Virus record (IMG/VR): IMGVR_UViG_3300027759_006101
Coordinates: 294,270 to 358,269 of that record
Length of the DNA: 64,000 bases
Direction: 5' to 3' (one strand)
DNA from: a virus
In this document: positions 43,697 to 54,500 of the stretch, in pieces
Numbering within the stretch: the first letter of the stretch is position 1
Layout of the letters: each line of letters begins with the position of its first letter
Translations under genes and position numbers: made by a program
Notes under the pieces: model-generated
Databases searched by the model: none
What the model was told of the DNA's origin: nothing
The model's input: the letters and a program-made list of their open reading frames with translations, nothing else

Positions 43697-44659
43697 TTAT
43701 ATTGAAAAATCAAACTGGAAAGGTAATGATTTTTGTACAGTTAATGGACAATGAATGTCAAAGTACATAAAACCATCAACATAATCAATGTTATTGTAAG
43801 TGCCTTGTCTATAAAAAGTATACGAGCCTGAGTAGACAGATATGTTATTAGTCGTGTCTTTTGACACAAAATATATATCTTCATAAGAAGCAACTTTAAC
43901 TGTGTCTAAACCATTTGGCAAATAAACTTTCAATTGTAAATTAGTTGACAAATCACCTGAAGACAATGCGCTTTCAAGTATTTGATTGCAAATTATTTTG
44001 AAATAAATTGTTTTAGAATCTGGACCATTTCCTGAATTATAGTAGTCAATGTCATCTGCAGTAGAATTATCATTTACAACAGATGGCACAGTAGATATAA
44101 TAGGATTTCCCTGTCTAATTGGCCTCGGTGTAGAAAATTCTGCATCATCGAAAATACCGATTGAGAATTCTGGCATTTTTGAAGTTTCATCTATCAGAAA
44201 TGGATTTGTTATATTAAATGCTTCAAAGCTTTTAGATTTAAATTGTCTGTCAAAATTTTCATTCTTATATAATTTTATAGAATGATATCCTTCTGAAAGA
44301 GCAACTATAATTTTACTTGAAGAATCAAAGCTAAAACTTGTATTGATGAAATCAAGAACATAGATACCATCTCCAGCAGTGAAGCGTAAGTAATCTTTTT
44401 CAATATCAAAAATTGACTCTACTTTTAATTCAAAAGTAATAAATTGTAAATATTTAGCTGCTTTTGTAAAATTGATTTCAAGTTTATCTAATTGAGAATT
44501 TATTGAAACTTCTGCATTTTTAAATAATTTGAAAGCAACAGTTTCAGAATTTTCACTTATGAGAAAATTTTTATCTGATGAAAAAAATTCTAATGAAAAA
44601 ATATTTTCATTATCTTGGATTTTTACTTGAGCTTTATTTTCTACTACACTTATGTTCAT
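43697..44659 (-). CDS. Virion-associated protein of unknown function
   Basis: Encodes 320 residues starting 3 bases after the upstream stop. Composition is acidic and beta-rich with many aromatic residues (I-F-S-L-E-F-F-S, Y-L-Q-F-I-T-F-E-L, G-D-G-I-Y-V-L-D-F). The middle portion has a P-R-P-I-R-Q-G-N-P-I segment and the end a Y-F-D-I-H-C-P-L strand. No known domain recognised. Its place between two large tail genes suggests a baseplate or fibre-attachment component. No strong Shine-Dalgarno; GGAA lies upstream. Confidence 0.68.
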   Translation of the reverse strand: MNISVVENKAQVKIQDNENIFSLEFFSSDKNFLISENSETVAFKLFKNAEVSINSQLDKLEINFTKAAKYLQFITFELKVESIFDIEKDYLRFTAGDGIYVLDFINTSFSFDSSSKIIVALSEGYHSIKLYKNENFDRQFKSKSFEAFNITNPFLIDETSKMPEFSIGIFDDAEFSTPRPIRQGNPIISTVPSVVNDNSTADDIDYYNSGNGPDSKTIYFKIICNQILESALSSGDLSTNLQLKVYLPNGLDTVKVASYEDIYFVSKDTTNNISVYSGSYTFYRQGTYNNIDYVDGFMYFDIHCPLTVQKSLPFQFDFSI

Positions 44660-44662
44660 AAT

Positions 44663-47600
44663 TTATTCCGAAATCAAAATAGTATCATTTCCAGCAATTC
44701 TTAATCCTTTAGGGTGAAACAACTCATTGTTATCTCCCCAAGTTGCCAAAATTGTTCCAGATGTATTTACTAAATGCAGACGTGAATTTGCTCCAAAACT
44801 TATTACATCATCAGTCAATACATAAAAGTTTGAATAATCTGTTGAAGGACCAGGTAACGCCTTAACAACATCATTATTGAATGTCAACTTAGTTTCTATA
44901 AAGCCATTTGTAATATTATAAACTTGAAGCTTTCCTGTATCATTACTGTCAACTGCAGGACTGCCTAATAAAACTTTATTGCTACCCATTTGATAGGCAG
45001 AACCAACCTTATTATCATAGTACTTCACAATGTCTGAAGTAATAGCCCAATTTAAATCCAAATCATCATTGTCTACCAACGATAAAACTGAATCTGAATG
45101 AGGTTGTGATAAGACTATATGATTGTCATTTTCTACATACTGAACAGACAATGGATTATAAATATTCTTATAATAAATCGGTCCTTTTAGCAAATCAAGT
45201 TGAATATCATCTTCTTGATTATTTGGACCATACATCTTAGTAAGAGAAACTTCTCCGTCACCATTGTAGTCAGTTACTGAAGAAACTGTTTGAGAGGTTG
45301 AACTTATTCCTATCGCTGTAGTCACAGTCCCACTGAAAGATGTTGAAATTCCAGCATAAAATTGCTGAGTTCTGTTAATATCTGAAACTGTTGACTGAGG
45401 AATAGTTGCACTCAAAATATCTGTGGAATTTATAGACGGGCCAGAATTAGTAAAGCTTCCTCTGTCTAATCTAATTTTTCTTAAACTTGAATTAGCTAAA
45501 GCAGATGAAAGAGTTCTGCCTTCTACTGTATTCTGAATATTTATTACAAATGTAGAGCTATTTCCAGAAATAGGTTCTACATATTCAGTTGTCAATCTTG
45601 TATCATCGGCTCTTACAGTTATGTTGTCATAGACTATAAATATTTTTGTCAAATCTTCAAAAGATATATTTTGAGAAAAAGCAATAAATATTTTTCTAGT
45701 GACAGGATTGAAAGTTGCGGATAAAGCTACAAAATCTCTAGACTGTAATCGCAATCTAATATTTCCCTGAATGACTTTAGTAAAATTACCATTTATATCA
45801 GTAATTACAATTCTGTCATTAAGTGTGTCACAAATTACATTACCACCATTATTCAAGGCTTGATAGTCTTTAGGAGTATTGAAGCCGTAAGAAGTGGATT
45901 TATTGAATATTTGCACAGGAGTTAAATATCCAGCCAATGTAGAGTTATCAATTCCATCTTCTACTGTAGTTTCAACTCTAAGATTTGTGGCTGAAATAAG
46001 TGTATTATTTCTAAGATAAACCCAATTTCCAACCTTGCTTGTATCATAAATTGACAGATAATTTGTATTGTCAGGATTTGTAGTACCATATCCGATGTTT
46101 TTAACGCTATATGCATCAGATACCCAACCAAATTTATTTATGCTTGTGTCTGTTAAGTTTCTGTCATAAATTCTAGATGTTGCAGTACCTACAGCAGAAT
46201 AATTTACTCTTATATTACTAAAAGTTGGAGTAAGGTTTTGGTTTTCATTTGAATAAACTGAAAAAAGCAAATCAAAATATCTACCAACACTACTGTTGGT
46301 GTTAGGAGTAACTGTTATAACATCAGATTCATTGACTGTTCTGACATTATAAAATACTTCTGAACTTGTATTAGTTCTTGACTTTAAAGTATACTTTGTA
46401 CCTGAAGGAAGGTCTACTTCATAAGAAACTTGGTTATATTGTGTCGTGACATCACCTGAATCAAATCTAAATAAGAAATTTGCATTTTTATATGTATACA
46501 AATCATTCCAAGTAAATAAAGAAGAAGTTGTTCCAAGTGCAGAACGTCTTGACTCAATCAAGTTATCTAAATTATTGTCTGGATTTATTTGTGACTCGCT
46601 TGGAGTGAGCAATTCAAACTTAACTTGTTTATCAGCTGTCCAACCCTGATCAGTTGCAAAATAAAAACCATAACCTAAAACAGATTTTATTAAGCTATTA
46701 TCGCCGAAATCAGATAAATTAAAGCTTTGGTATGTTGCTGTTGAACCAGATGAACCATATGTCTCATCATCAAATATTTTCTTGTTTGTTACTGGAGAAA
46801 TGTATATTGATGTTGTTGCTGTTCCAGTGTTAGGGGCAAATTCAATTTTCTCATCTGTAGATAGATTTGGATCAGAAGCTCCAGTTCCTACAACCAAATA
46901 CATATAAATTTTTCCTAAAGCTGCTCCTGTTTCTCCAAGCCCAGCTGAAAACCCTATACCAATTTTTGAGTTGTATTCTAGTGAGACAGGACTATCAAAA
47001 AGCTTAAATGCATATAAGCCAGTATCTACTTTTAGTTTGTTGGAATCGTATGAGTTTGTAAATATCAAACCAGTACTCCAGCTATCGGTGGTGCTGAAAA
47101 TACTAGCTGAAGGGACAGCCAAAGTTCGATAATTTATGGGAGTGTCAATACTAAAACTACCAGTTGTAGCTGACCCAGCAATTGCCACATTATTATAGTA
47201 TGAATATAAAGTAGAACCTATAGAAGAGGCTATGATTCTAGCTTGATTGAGTTCTGTCAATGTTACATATGTTTTGTCAGACACAAAAGTGCTTGTAGAA
47301 ACACTGTTGCTTATTCCATTACCAGAAGCCCAAGGAGCATTATTGTATACAGTAGCAAGAGCATATTTACTAGGTGCGCCAGTTGTTATTGCAAAACCTG
47401 CGCTGTTACCAGTTGACGAATTGCCATTGTTATTTGGAAATATACCTGGTACATATACAATAGTATTGATTTGGGTTGAATCTATATGTGAATATCCCGT
47501 TCCAGACTGTTTCTTTAAAGCTATAAGCATTTGTAATCTATTTGCTATAGAAAGTTCTGACAGTGTGTTTGATGAACTGTCAGAAGTATAATTAAGCAAT

Positions 47601-48328
47601 AAAGATTCAATTTGTTCGTGAGATAAATTACCTTTTTGATTTAATGAGTTGTGATTTATATCAGGCAATCTGGCGGAATCTATTGTTCCAGTAGTGATTT
47701 TACTAGCATCAATATGCGAAATATTTTCAGAAGTTATTTGATTTTGAACTTCTGAAGAAAGATCGATAGGAGATGGATTGCCATTACCTCCTATGTGTTT
47801 ATGATTTTTTATAGAATACGACAAAGAAGAAAATAGAGTTATATCTTGTCGTGTAGATTCATCAAGAGATATAGAACCTAAGTTGATATCAATATCAAGA
47901 AATCCCAATAGTATATAATTTACAGAATCATTTATTTGCGTCAACGATGAAATAAAATCAACATCTCCCGATACAGCAGTTTGTTCATTTTCATATGCAT
48001 AAACAAAAATTCTAGTTGTTGAAGCATTTGTTGGGATAATAGGTAAACTTATATCTTTTGGGGATGTAGTTCTTGCAGCTTTATATGAGACAAAACCTTG
48101 ACCAGAGGTTATAGATAATTTTGAAAACTTAAAGTCATTAGAATAAGTTTGAATTCTCCAAGATGGAGTATTAGGATCTGATTCTATAATTCCATTTTTA
48201 AAAATTTGATACAGATTGTACATCTGATTTTCAATCGCTCTAAAACGCAATTCATCTAAATCAATGTTTTCTGACAGGTCTTGATTTGGTTCAATGTATC
48301 CAAATCCATATATTGGTGTATTTCCCAT
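44663..48328 (-). CDS. Large tail fibre/baseplate-like protein with NHL-type C-terminus
   Basis: Encodes 1221 residues. The N-terminal 200 residues include Y-S-I-K-N-H-K-H-I-G-G, the HKHxG motif of tail fibres, followed by I-D-A-S-K-I-T-T-G-T-I-D-S-A-R-L-P, a sequence very common in phage tail fibre and long-tail proteins. The C-terminal part shows NHL/propeller-like strands (G-A-N-S-R-L-H-L-V-N-T-S-G-T-I-L-A-T-W-G and H-P-K-G-L-R-I-A-G-N-D-T-I-L-I). The ATG shares one base with the upstream stop (TAATG). GAGAAAAAAG lies upstream as a possible site. A host-binding or fibre-network protein is the likely role. Confidence 0.82.
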   Translation of the reverse strand: MGNTPIYGFGYIEPNQDLSENIDLDELRFRAIENQMYNLYQIFKNGIIESDPNTPSWRIQTYSNDFKFSKLSITSGQGFVSYKAARTTSPKDISLPIIPTNASTTRIFVYAYENEQTAVSGDVDFISSLTQINDSVNYILLGFLDIDINLGSISLDESTRQDITLFSSLSYSIKNHKHIGGNGNPSPIDLSSEVQNQITSENISHIDASKITTGTIDSARLPDINHNSLNQKGNLSHEQIESLLLNYTSDSSSNTLSELSIANRLQMLIALKKQSGTGYSHIDSTQINTIVYVPGIFPNNNGNSSTGNSAGFAITTGAPSKYALATVYNNAPWASGNGISNSVSTSTFVSDKTYVTLTELNQARIIASSIGSTLYSYYNNVAIAGSATTGSFSIDTPINYRTLAVPSASIFSTTDSWSTGLIFTNSYDSNKLKVDTGLYAFKLFDSPVSLEYNSKIGIGFSAGLGETGAALGKIYMYLVVGTGASDPNLSTDEKIEFAPNTGTATTSIYISPVTNKKIFDDETYGSSGSTATYQSFNLSDFGDNSLIKSVLGYGFYFATDQGWTADKQVKFELLTPSESQINPDNNLDNLIESRRSALGTTSSLFTWNDLYTYKNANFLFRFDSGDVTTQYNQVSYEVDLPSGTKYTLKSRTNTSSEVFYNVRTVNESDVITVTPNTNSSVGRYFDLLFSVYSNENQNLTPTFSNIRVNYSAVGTATSRIYDRNLTDTSINKFGWVSDAYSVKNIGYGTTNPDNTNYLSIYDTSKVGNWVYLRNNTLISATNLRVETTVEDGIDNSTLAGYLTPVQIFNKSTSYGFNTPKDYQALNNGGNVICDTLNDRIVITDINGNFTKVIQGNIRLRLQSRDFVALSATFNPVTRKIFIAFSQNISFEDLTKIFIVYDNITVRADDTRLTTEYVEPISGNSSTFVINIQNTVEGRTLSSALANSSLRKIRLDRGSFTNSGPSINSTDILSATIPQSTVSDINRTQQFYAGISTSFSGTVTTAIGISSTSQTVSSVTDYNGDGEVSLTKMYGPNNQEDDIQLDLLKGPIYYKNIYNPLSVQYVENDNHIVLSQPHSDSVLSLVDNDDLDLNWAITSDIVKYYDNKVGSAYQMGSNKVLLGSPAVDSNDTGKLQVYNITNGFIETKLTFNNDVVKALPGPSTDYSNFYVLTDDVISFGANSRLHLVNTSGTILATWGDNNELFHPKGLRIAGNDTILISE

Positions 48329-48555
48329 TATCTTTTTTCTCTTGGTTTATATTCTGCTGTAACTTTTTGTAGTCCCCAGTTAGAATATCCCCATCGCAGT
48401 ACATCTTCAGTTTGTAAGGTGTCTGTATTTGTAAGATTGACCATTTGCATTTGTTGTGCGACAGGGCTTCTTAAAGAAACGTTGTTGCTCTCAACTGCGT
48501 CTTTGAATCTAATTTGCTCTGAAATAATAAAAGATAGGGAATTGAAAGATGCCAT
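48328..48555 (-). CDS. Small hypothetical protein next to the hub-like gene
   Basis: Encodes 75 residues from the ATG at 48555 (M-A-S-F-N-S-L-S-F); an ATG at 48570 would add five residues and overlap the upstream stop. The stop shares one base with the next ATG. The protein is charged at the C-terminus (Y-K-P-R-E-K-R) with no known motif. Gene packing, coupling and position among tail genes support it being real; a small baseplate or hub accessory is possible. Confidence 0.6.
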   Translation of the reverse strand: MASFNSLSFIISEQIRFKDAVESNNVSLRSPVAQQMQMVNLTNTDTLQTEDVLRWGYSNWGLQKVTAEYKPREKR

Positions 48556-48559
48556 AATA

Positions 48560-51484
48560 CTAAATATCATTTATAAGGAATGGGATGTTAATTCCTGTAA
48601 CATTTGCTGTAATAACATTTTGAGATTTATCAAAGACATAATTTATTCTCTCATAAATATATTTATCAGTATAATCGACTGTCTTGGGATCTACTACAAA
48701 CACTTGAATTACAAATGTTCCGTGAAATTTTAAAGGCTTTGTTACATAACAACTAAATGAGACTTCGCTTTGAGGAGTTGCAATAACTTTTTCTAATTCA
48801 TCAGTAATTCTCTCTAAAGTTCTTTGGTCTGGAATAGTATTTCTTTGTTCAGATGAAACTTTATATTTTCTAAATCCTATGTAAGGTTTTGCAAATGGAT
48901 TTTGTTCTACATTTAATAAATCTTTTTTAGCTGAGAGTTTATCAAGAAGTGTTTCACCCAAATAATCTCTTGGATCTGCAGGGTAAAATCCTGGGTTATA
49001 TCTTTCGTCTGCTAAAAAGCCAGTAATAGATGATGCAAAAGCTTTTACACCAGCAGCTAATGATTTCATATCAGTAGATATTGTAAATGAATCTGTTATA
49101 AGTCCGTGCCAACCTGGGTCACTTAAAGGAACATTCTGATTGACTAATGCATTCTGATTATAATTGATTATAGATACATTAGCTGCTGGATCTGAAACTA
49201 TACCAGTAAACCTCAAGTCGTTATCAATAGTGTCATCTCTGTATCTTCCGGATAAGACAAATCCAAAGTTTTCAGCCCACCTCATTACTGGAAGCCCACC
49301 AACTCTATTTAATCTTTCTAAAATAGATTTTATTTTTGGATAAATAGTCTGAGTAGGAGAACATTTTATTAAATCTTGGTTATTGACCGACTGCGAGTTT
49401 AATCTTAAATCAATGTCTCTTATGTTAGTATTGTCTCTATAGTAATATGACCAAAATCCAGAAGCAGCAATTAAACTATCAATTGCAAAATCGTGTCTCA
49501 TACCAGCAATAATCATATTTTTTTCAAAATAAATATTATCCAAAGTATATGACATAATGTCAACACAAGTAAGCGTAAATGTGCTGTCAGAACCTGTTCT
49601 TTGATATTCTACGTTTGTTATAAATCCTTGAAAATAACAATATCCAGGACCATTTAAGTAACCTGCATCTATAGTTATGCAAATCAAATTATTTTCTATA
49701 GCATTTATAACTTTATATCCTTTGAGGGAAGTATCTAGATTTTTTAAAGTTACAGTTGCTGTCTTCTTAATTATGCAGCTATTTCCACCATCATTTTGAC
49801 AACTTACATTCCAAGTAAGCAAAAACTCAGATATATCAGCTACTGGAATAAAAAGATCTTGAACTGGTGGATTTATAAAACCATACCCTGATTCAGCATT
49901 ACTTTTACCGCTTATATTCTTGAATGTAGTGCTACTTTCAGCACTGCGGTTAGGACTAGCTGCCAAAACTCCGGGATGTGGCATCTCTACCTGTAAAAAT
50001 GCTGGTCCTTCAATTGTTGTGTTATAAAATAGCTTAAATACATAATCATATCTCGGAAAATTTTTCTCTTTACTGTTTCTTTGTTTAGTTTCTATAAACT
50101 GAGAATTAAATTGAGCATTAGAGAGTCTATGGTCTGCATAGTAAGATATATTTTTATCTAAAGGATTTTTATCTTTATGAAATCCTGTATTTCCAGGGGT
50201 TGGGTTAATTCTGTAAGATGCAGCTTCAAAAGAAGTGACAATATCTTCTAGTGTGTCAATGTTTGCTAAATTTTGTGGCAATATAAATTGAGATATAATT
50301 TGATTATTAGTAAATTCATCCTGATCGTTATTAAAATTATTAAAAATAATTGCTGAATATCTAAACTTTAGGTTTAAGTTCGAAACTCCTAAAGATATTT
50401 TTGTACTAGGAGGACACCAACATTCTCTTGAGTCAGATGGAACTATTGAATTCCATTTTGTAATATCAGAAGTAAATCCTATGAGTACAACTGGGCCAAC
50501 AAAATGCACAAAAATATCATATGAATGCATATTATTTTTGTCAAATATTGGAGCTTCTGAAGTTGTTATTACTTTATAGTCTGAAATTGAAGGATCATAA
50601 AACTTAATTATTGGCTTTTTGTCTATTTTGAATTGTATTTCAAAGTCATTATAATATCTATCGTCTGGAACTACTGGAGCAAAATAAACTGAGAGTGCGG
50701 AATCACTTTGATTAACATTGCTTGCAGAAAAATTGATATGAAAACCATTGCCTCCATTATCTCCTCTAGCATTGATAGGATAATCATTTCCATCAGGATT
50801 AAATATTCTTGCTTCTTTTTGATATACAGCGTCAAAAGAAGTGGCAAATATTCTTTCGACATAGGTAATTTGATCGATAGAACTTATTTCAACTGATGAA
50901 CCACCATTAGGATCATTTATAGTTTTCAAAGTACCTGAGTTAGTATTTTGTTTGTAAGGGCCAATGTATTTTATAGCTTGGGTGCCACTATTTACAATAT
51001 TCCAAATATTGTATGTTGTTAACACATTGCCTTTGTCGCTAAAAGGAATCTGTGGAAGATGTAATGCTTTTGAAGAACTTATTTTTTTTGTTCTTTTTGT
51101 TGATGTTACTCTTGGATCATCAACAAACTCAACATTGTATGCGGGGCCTTTGAGTTTATTGAAATTTGGATGAACTTCATTTGGTACGATTCCACCAAAT
51201 GCAAAAGTACAGGATGAGGCACTTACGGATGTATTTACTTCAGGAATTCTAGCGCTTTGCAATGAGTTTAATTTCTGTAATCTAGAACTAAACTTTTTCT
51301 CCACAATACCGTCAGGATTTGTATACAAAGGCTCAAAATCGTAATTTAAGACATTGGTGTTTTCTGCAGGCTTAGCTTGAGACGTTGCAGAGTATTCGCC
51401 CGTGAAAAAACCACTTTCTGGAGCGTTTATAATCGAAAGTTTAATAGTAGAAACTAACTGTCTTGAGTCGGGAAGTAAATTCAT
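48560..51484 (-). CDS. Tail hub / baseplate-like protein
   Basis: Encodes 974 residues. The first 560 residues are beta-rich with repeated Ile/Val strands and two lectin-like stretches (H-S-Y-D-I-F-V-H-F-V-G-P-V-V-L-I-G). From about 560 to 800 the pattern resembles baseplate hub or late-control D/gp27-type proteins: A-T-V-T-L-K-N-L-D, I-T-I-D-A-G-Y-L-N-G, F-Q-G-F-I-T-N-V-E-Y, F-T-L-T-C-V-D-I-M-S, then a helical segment. The end repeats short strands (F-V-I-Q-V-F-V-V-D). Hub proteins form the tail's central ring and contact the tube. The assignment is from pattern, not a clear motif. No Shine-Dalgarno visible. Confidence 0.6.
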   Translation of the reverse strand: MNLLPDSRQLVSTIKLSIINAPESGFFTGEYSATSQAKPAENTNVLNYDFEPLYTNPDGIVEKKFSSRLQKLNSLQSARIPEVNTSVSASSCTFAFGGIVPNEVHPNFNKLKGPAYNVEFVDDPRVTSTKRTKKISSSKALHLPQIPFSDKGNVLTTYNIWNIVNSGTQAIKYIGPYKQNTNSGTLKTINDPNGGSSVEISSIDQITYVERIFATSFDAVYQKEARIFNPDGNDYPINARGDNGGNGFHINFSASNVNQSDSALSVYFAPVVPDDRYYNDFEIQFKIDKKPIIKFYDPSISDYKVITTSEAPIFDKNNMHSYDIFVHFVGPVVLIGFTSDITKWNSIVPSDSRECWCPPSTKISLGVSNLNLKFRYSAIIFNNFNNDQDEFTNNQIISQFILPQNLANIDTLEDIVTSFEAASYRINPTPGNTGFHKDKNPLDKNISYYADHRLSNAQFNSQFIETKQRNSKEKNFPRYDYVFKLFYNTTIEGPAFLQVEMPHPGVLAASPNRSAESSTTFKNISGKSNAESGYGFINPPVQDLFIPVADISEFLLTWNVSCQNDGGNSCIIKKTATVTLKNLDTSLKGYKVINAIENNLICITIDAGYLNGPGYCYFQGFITNVEYQRTGSDSTFTLTCVDIMSYTLDNIYFEKNMIIAGMRHDFAIDSLIAASGFWSYYYRDNTNIRDIDLRLNSQSVNNQDLIKCSPTQTIYPKIKSILERLNRVGGLPVMRWAENFGFVLSGRYRDDTIDNDLRFTGIVSDPAANVSIINYNQNALVNQNVPLSDPGWHGLITDSFTISTDMKSLAAGVKAFASSITGFLADERYNPGFYPADPRDYLGETLLDKLSAKKDLLNVEQNPFAKPYIGFRKYKVSSEQRNTIPDQRTLERITDELEKVIATPQSEVSFSCYVTKPLKFHGTFVIQVFVVDPKTVDYTDKYIYERINYVFDKSQNVITANVTGINIPFLINDI

Positions 51485-51521
51485 ATATTTTAATTATAAA
51501 TAAGTTAAAAAGTAATATCCT

Positions 51522-54500
51522 TTATTGTGCAGACTGCTCAGTTGGATACACTGTCAGAACGTCAGGATTTGGATACCCTCCAGTTCTGACAAATGTAAAA
51601 GTATTAGTTGATGGTTTAGCAGATGAAGCAATCAGCAATGAATGAAATCCTCCAGCAGAAATATCAGTTGGATTTGCAATATCGACAACCGAAGATATTT
51701 CACCGGGAAATCTTCCATTTTTTGAGTTTTCAGATAAAGTATCTTTATAACTTGATGCAAAGCCTAATTCACCATCTAAATTAACACCCCAAGGCCAATA
51801 ATAATTTTCTGACAAAGCCAAATATCCGAAGTTACTCACAGATATTTTTTGAAAAGTTTCTGCTTTAGGATCGCCTGGTAAAAAGTTTTGGTTTTCTGCT
51901 GCTGTCCCAGGACTTATCAAGAAAGCTGGAATTTCATTTGCGTTTGTGAATCCATAGAAGTATATTGCTCTGTTGAAATAAGGGTCAGTATCAGCCAATA
52001 ATACTCCAATCCTGTTCTCATATGTTGATATATCATACGCATAACCCCATCCTCTCAAATTAGTTTTTCCAGCAAACCAAACAATTTGGTTGTCCGGATC
52101 GAATGCGATACCAGTAACATAGCCTATAAAATCGTTTGGGCTAGTTGGATCGAAAAATCCTATTTCTATTTTGAACGGCATCATAGGAGTTGTCAAAAAT
52201 AAATCAGGGTTTTGTCGGACATCAATACCAATAAATCCAATTTCATTTACAAATCCAGTTGAAGAATAATTATGTTTTCCGGCAACCCATACTTTTTTAT
52301 TATCAGCAAAAGCAGTAATATGTTGGCAGGTTGAAACATCTAAAAGTGCATCATTGTTTGAAAAATTAAGAGGACTATTAGATAAATTTCTTTCTAGAAT
52401 TGATTTAAATCCATATATGTTACTCTTAGGTAATGCTTGCCCGAAAGTCCCCAAATTATTATCGCCACAAACTAGCAAGACTTTTTTATTCAATACAGTA
52501 TCTTCAACAATAATTGCTGAAGTTCTATCTCCTGCTGATACTTTGACTACCTTGAATTTAGAATTTAATGGAATTTTTGTCAAAACATTTACTTTGCTTA
52601 TATTGCTCGGCAAACCCAATTGTCCATAAGTATTGTCGCCACTTCCATATAGTGTGCCAAGATCATCAACTGCAAATGAATGTTTCAATCCTGATTCAAT
52701 TATGACGTACTTTTTAGTATCATCTACTAACTCGTAACCATATCTGTTAGGTTCATAAGCTCCACTTGCAATTGCTCCATTAATTGACTGTCCAGTAGTA
52801 AACAACTTGTTTGCATCAACTTTGGGAACTGGAGAAACATTTACTGGCACATTTAATCTTCTACCTAAATTTGTCAGCAATGAAGATTTTAAATTCTGAG
52901 TGTCTGCTACTACTAATGAAACAAGGAACAACCCTACTGTATTAAATGAGTAAGATAATTGTGAAGCAGTTCTAACTAAAACACCATCTAAATACCACTC
53001 AAAAGTGATGTTATTTAAGTCTTCTGGATCATAAGAAAGTAAGCCATCAAACGTATAAGTATCTCCTACTTTAAGCTCAATATTACCTGATAATTCTGGC
53101 TCATTGCTTATCACAGCAATAGGGTTTTTATTTGGTGGTGGAGGTGGAGGAGTTCTAACAACAAATATTGTTTTATTTACTGGAATACTTTCTAATCCAA
53201 AATTGTCAAACACACTTAATGTCACAGTATGATTGCCTGTACTTGTGAAAATAAAAGAAATTTCTGGTGTGTTTAAATTTTGATTAATTCCATCCACTAA
53301 CCATTTGTAACCACTTATGAATTGATTAATATCAGAATCGTTACTACCATCCGATGTAAATGTGACGCTTGTATTAATTTCAACTTGTGTAATACCTGGA
53401 GGTACTGTATTCAAGACTGCAATTGGCTGATTGTTTCTAACTATATAACTTAATGTTTCAGTGCTTGATCCATCTTGATTGTCTATGACTTTTAGTGAAA
53501 CATTGTAAGTACCAGGCTGTGTGTATCTTGTTACAGCAATTTGTTCAAAAGAAGTCTGTCCATTACCAAAATCCCAGTAATAAGCTAATGGACCACCTAT
53601 ATTGTCAGGATCATAACTGCCTGCTCCTGAAAAAGTAACATCTAATGGTGCAAAACTTGTATTTGACACAGGGTTAGCTGTTATTCGAGCAACTGGAGGC
53701 TGATTAGGAGGATTTACCTTGACAGCAACAGTTACAGTATTGCTCCAAAAACCATCATTATCCCTTACTCTATGAGAAACTGTGTATGGTACAAATCTTG
53801 GCGTATTAAACGTGTAAATGAAAGATTTTGTAGTTATTGGGGTAATTTGCAAACCAGATATTGTCCACTCATAATCAGATATACTTCCATCTAAATCAAA
53901 CGCTAGTGAATCGAAAATGACTGTGAATGGAGCAAATCCTGTAATTACTTTATTTACGTCTGTCGGATTTGTAGAAATAACTGCCACAGGTATTCTGTTG
54001 CTGACAAAAATGTTTTTTGTAATGGAATTTGATAAATTGAATTTATCATAAACTGTCAATGTAACTGAATAAGTTTTATTGCCGAAAGCATACTGGTGTT
54101 GTGGAGATTTTTTGTTAGCATCAGAAGTTACAAAACTATTTTGATCTCCAAAATTCCACTCCCATCTTACTAAATCATTTTCTGGATCAGTAGATGAATC
54201 TATAAAATTAATTGTTTGTAATGTTTGTGGATTTGTAGGGTTGAATGAAAAATTTGCGCTTGGAGGTTGATTTATAATTGTGATTTGCTGATTACTTGGT
54301 AAACTTCTTCCATTTCTATTATCAGTGACTACCAAACTTGCATTATAAATACCAACACTTTTGTAAATATGAGATATGTTTGCTGGATTCACAAATGAAG
54401 TTGTATTTCCATCTCCAAAATCTATTTCGTAAAAAGTGATAAACCCATCTGGATCTTTTGAACTTGCAACATCAAAATTAAACAAATCATTTACTAAGCC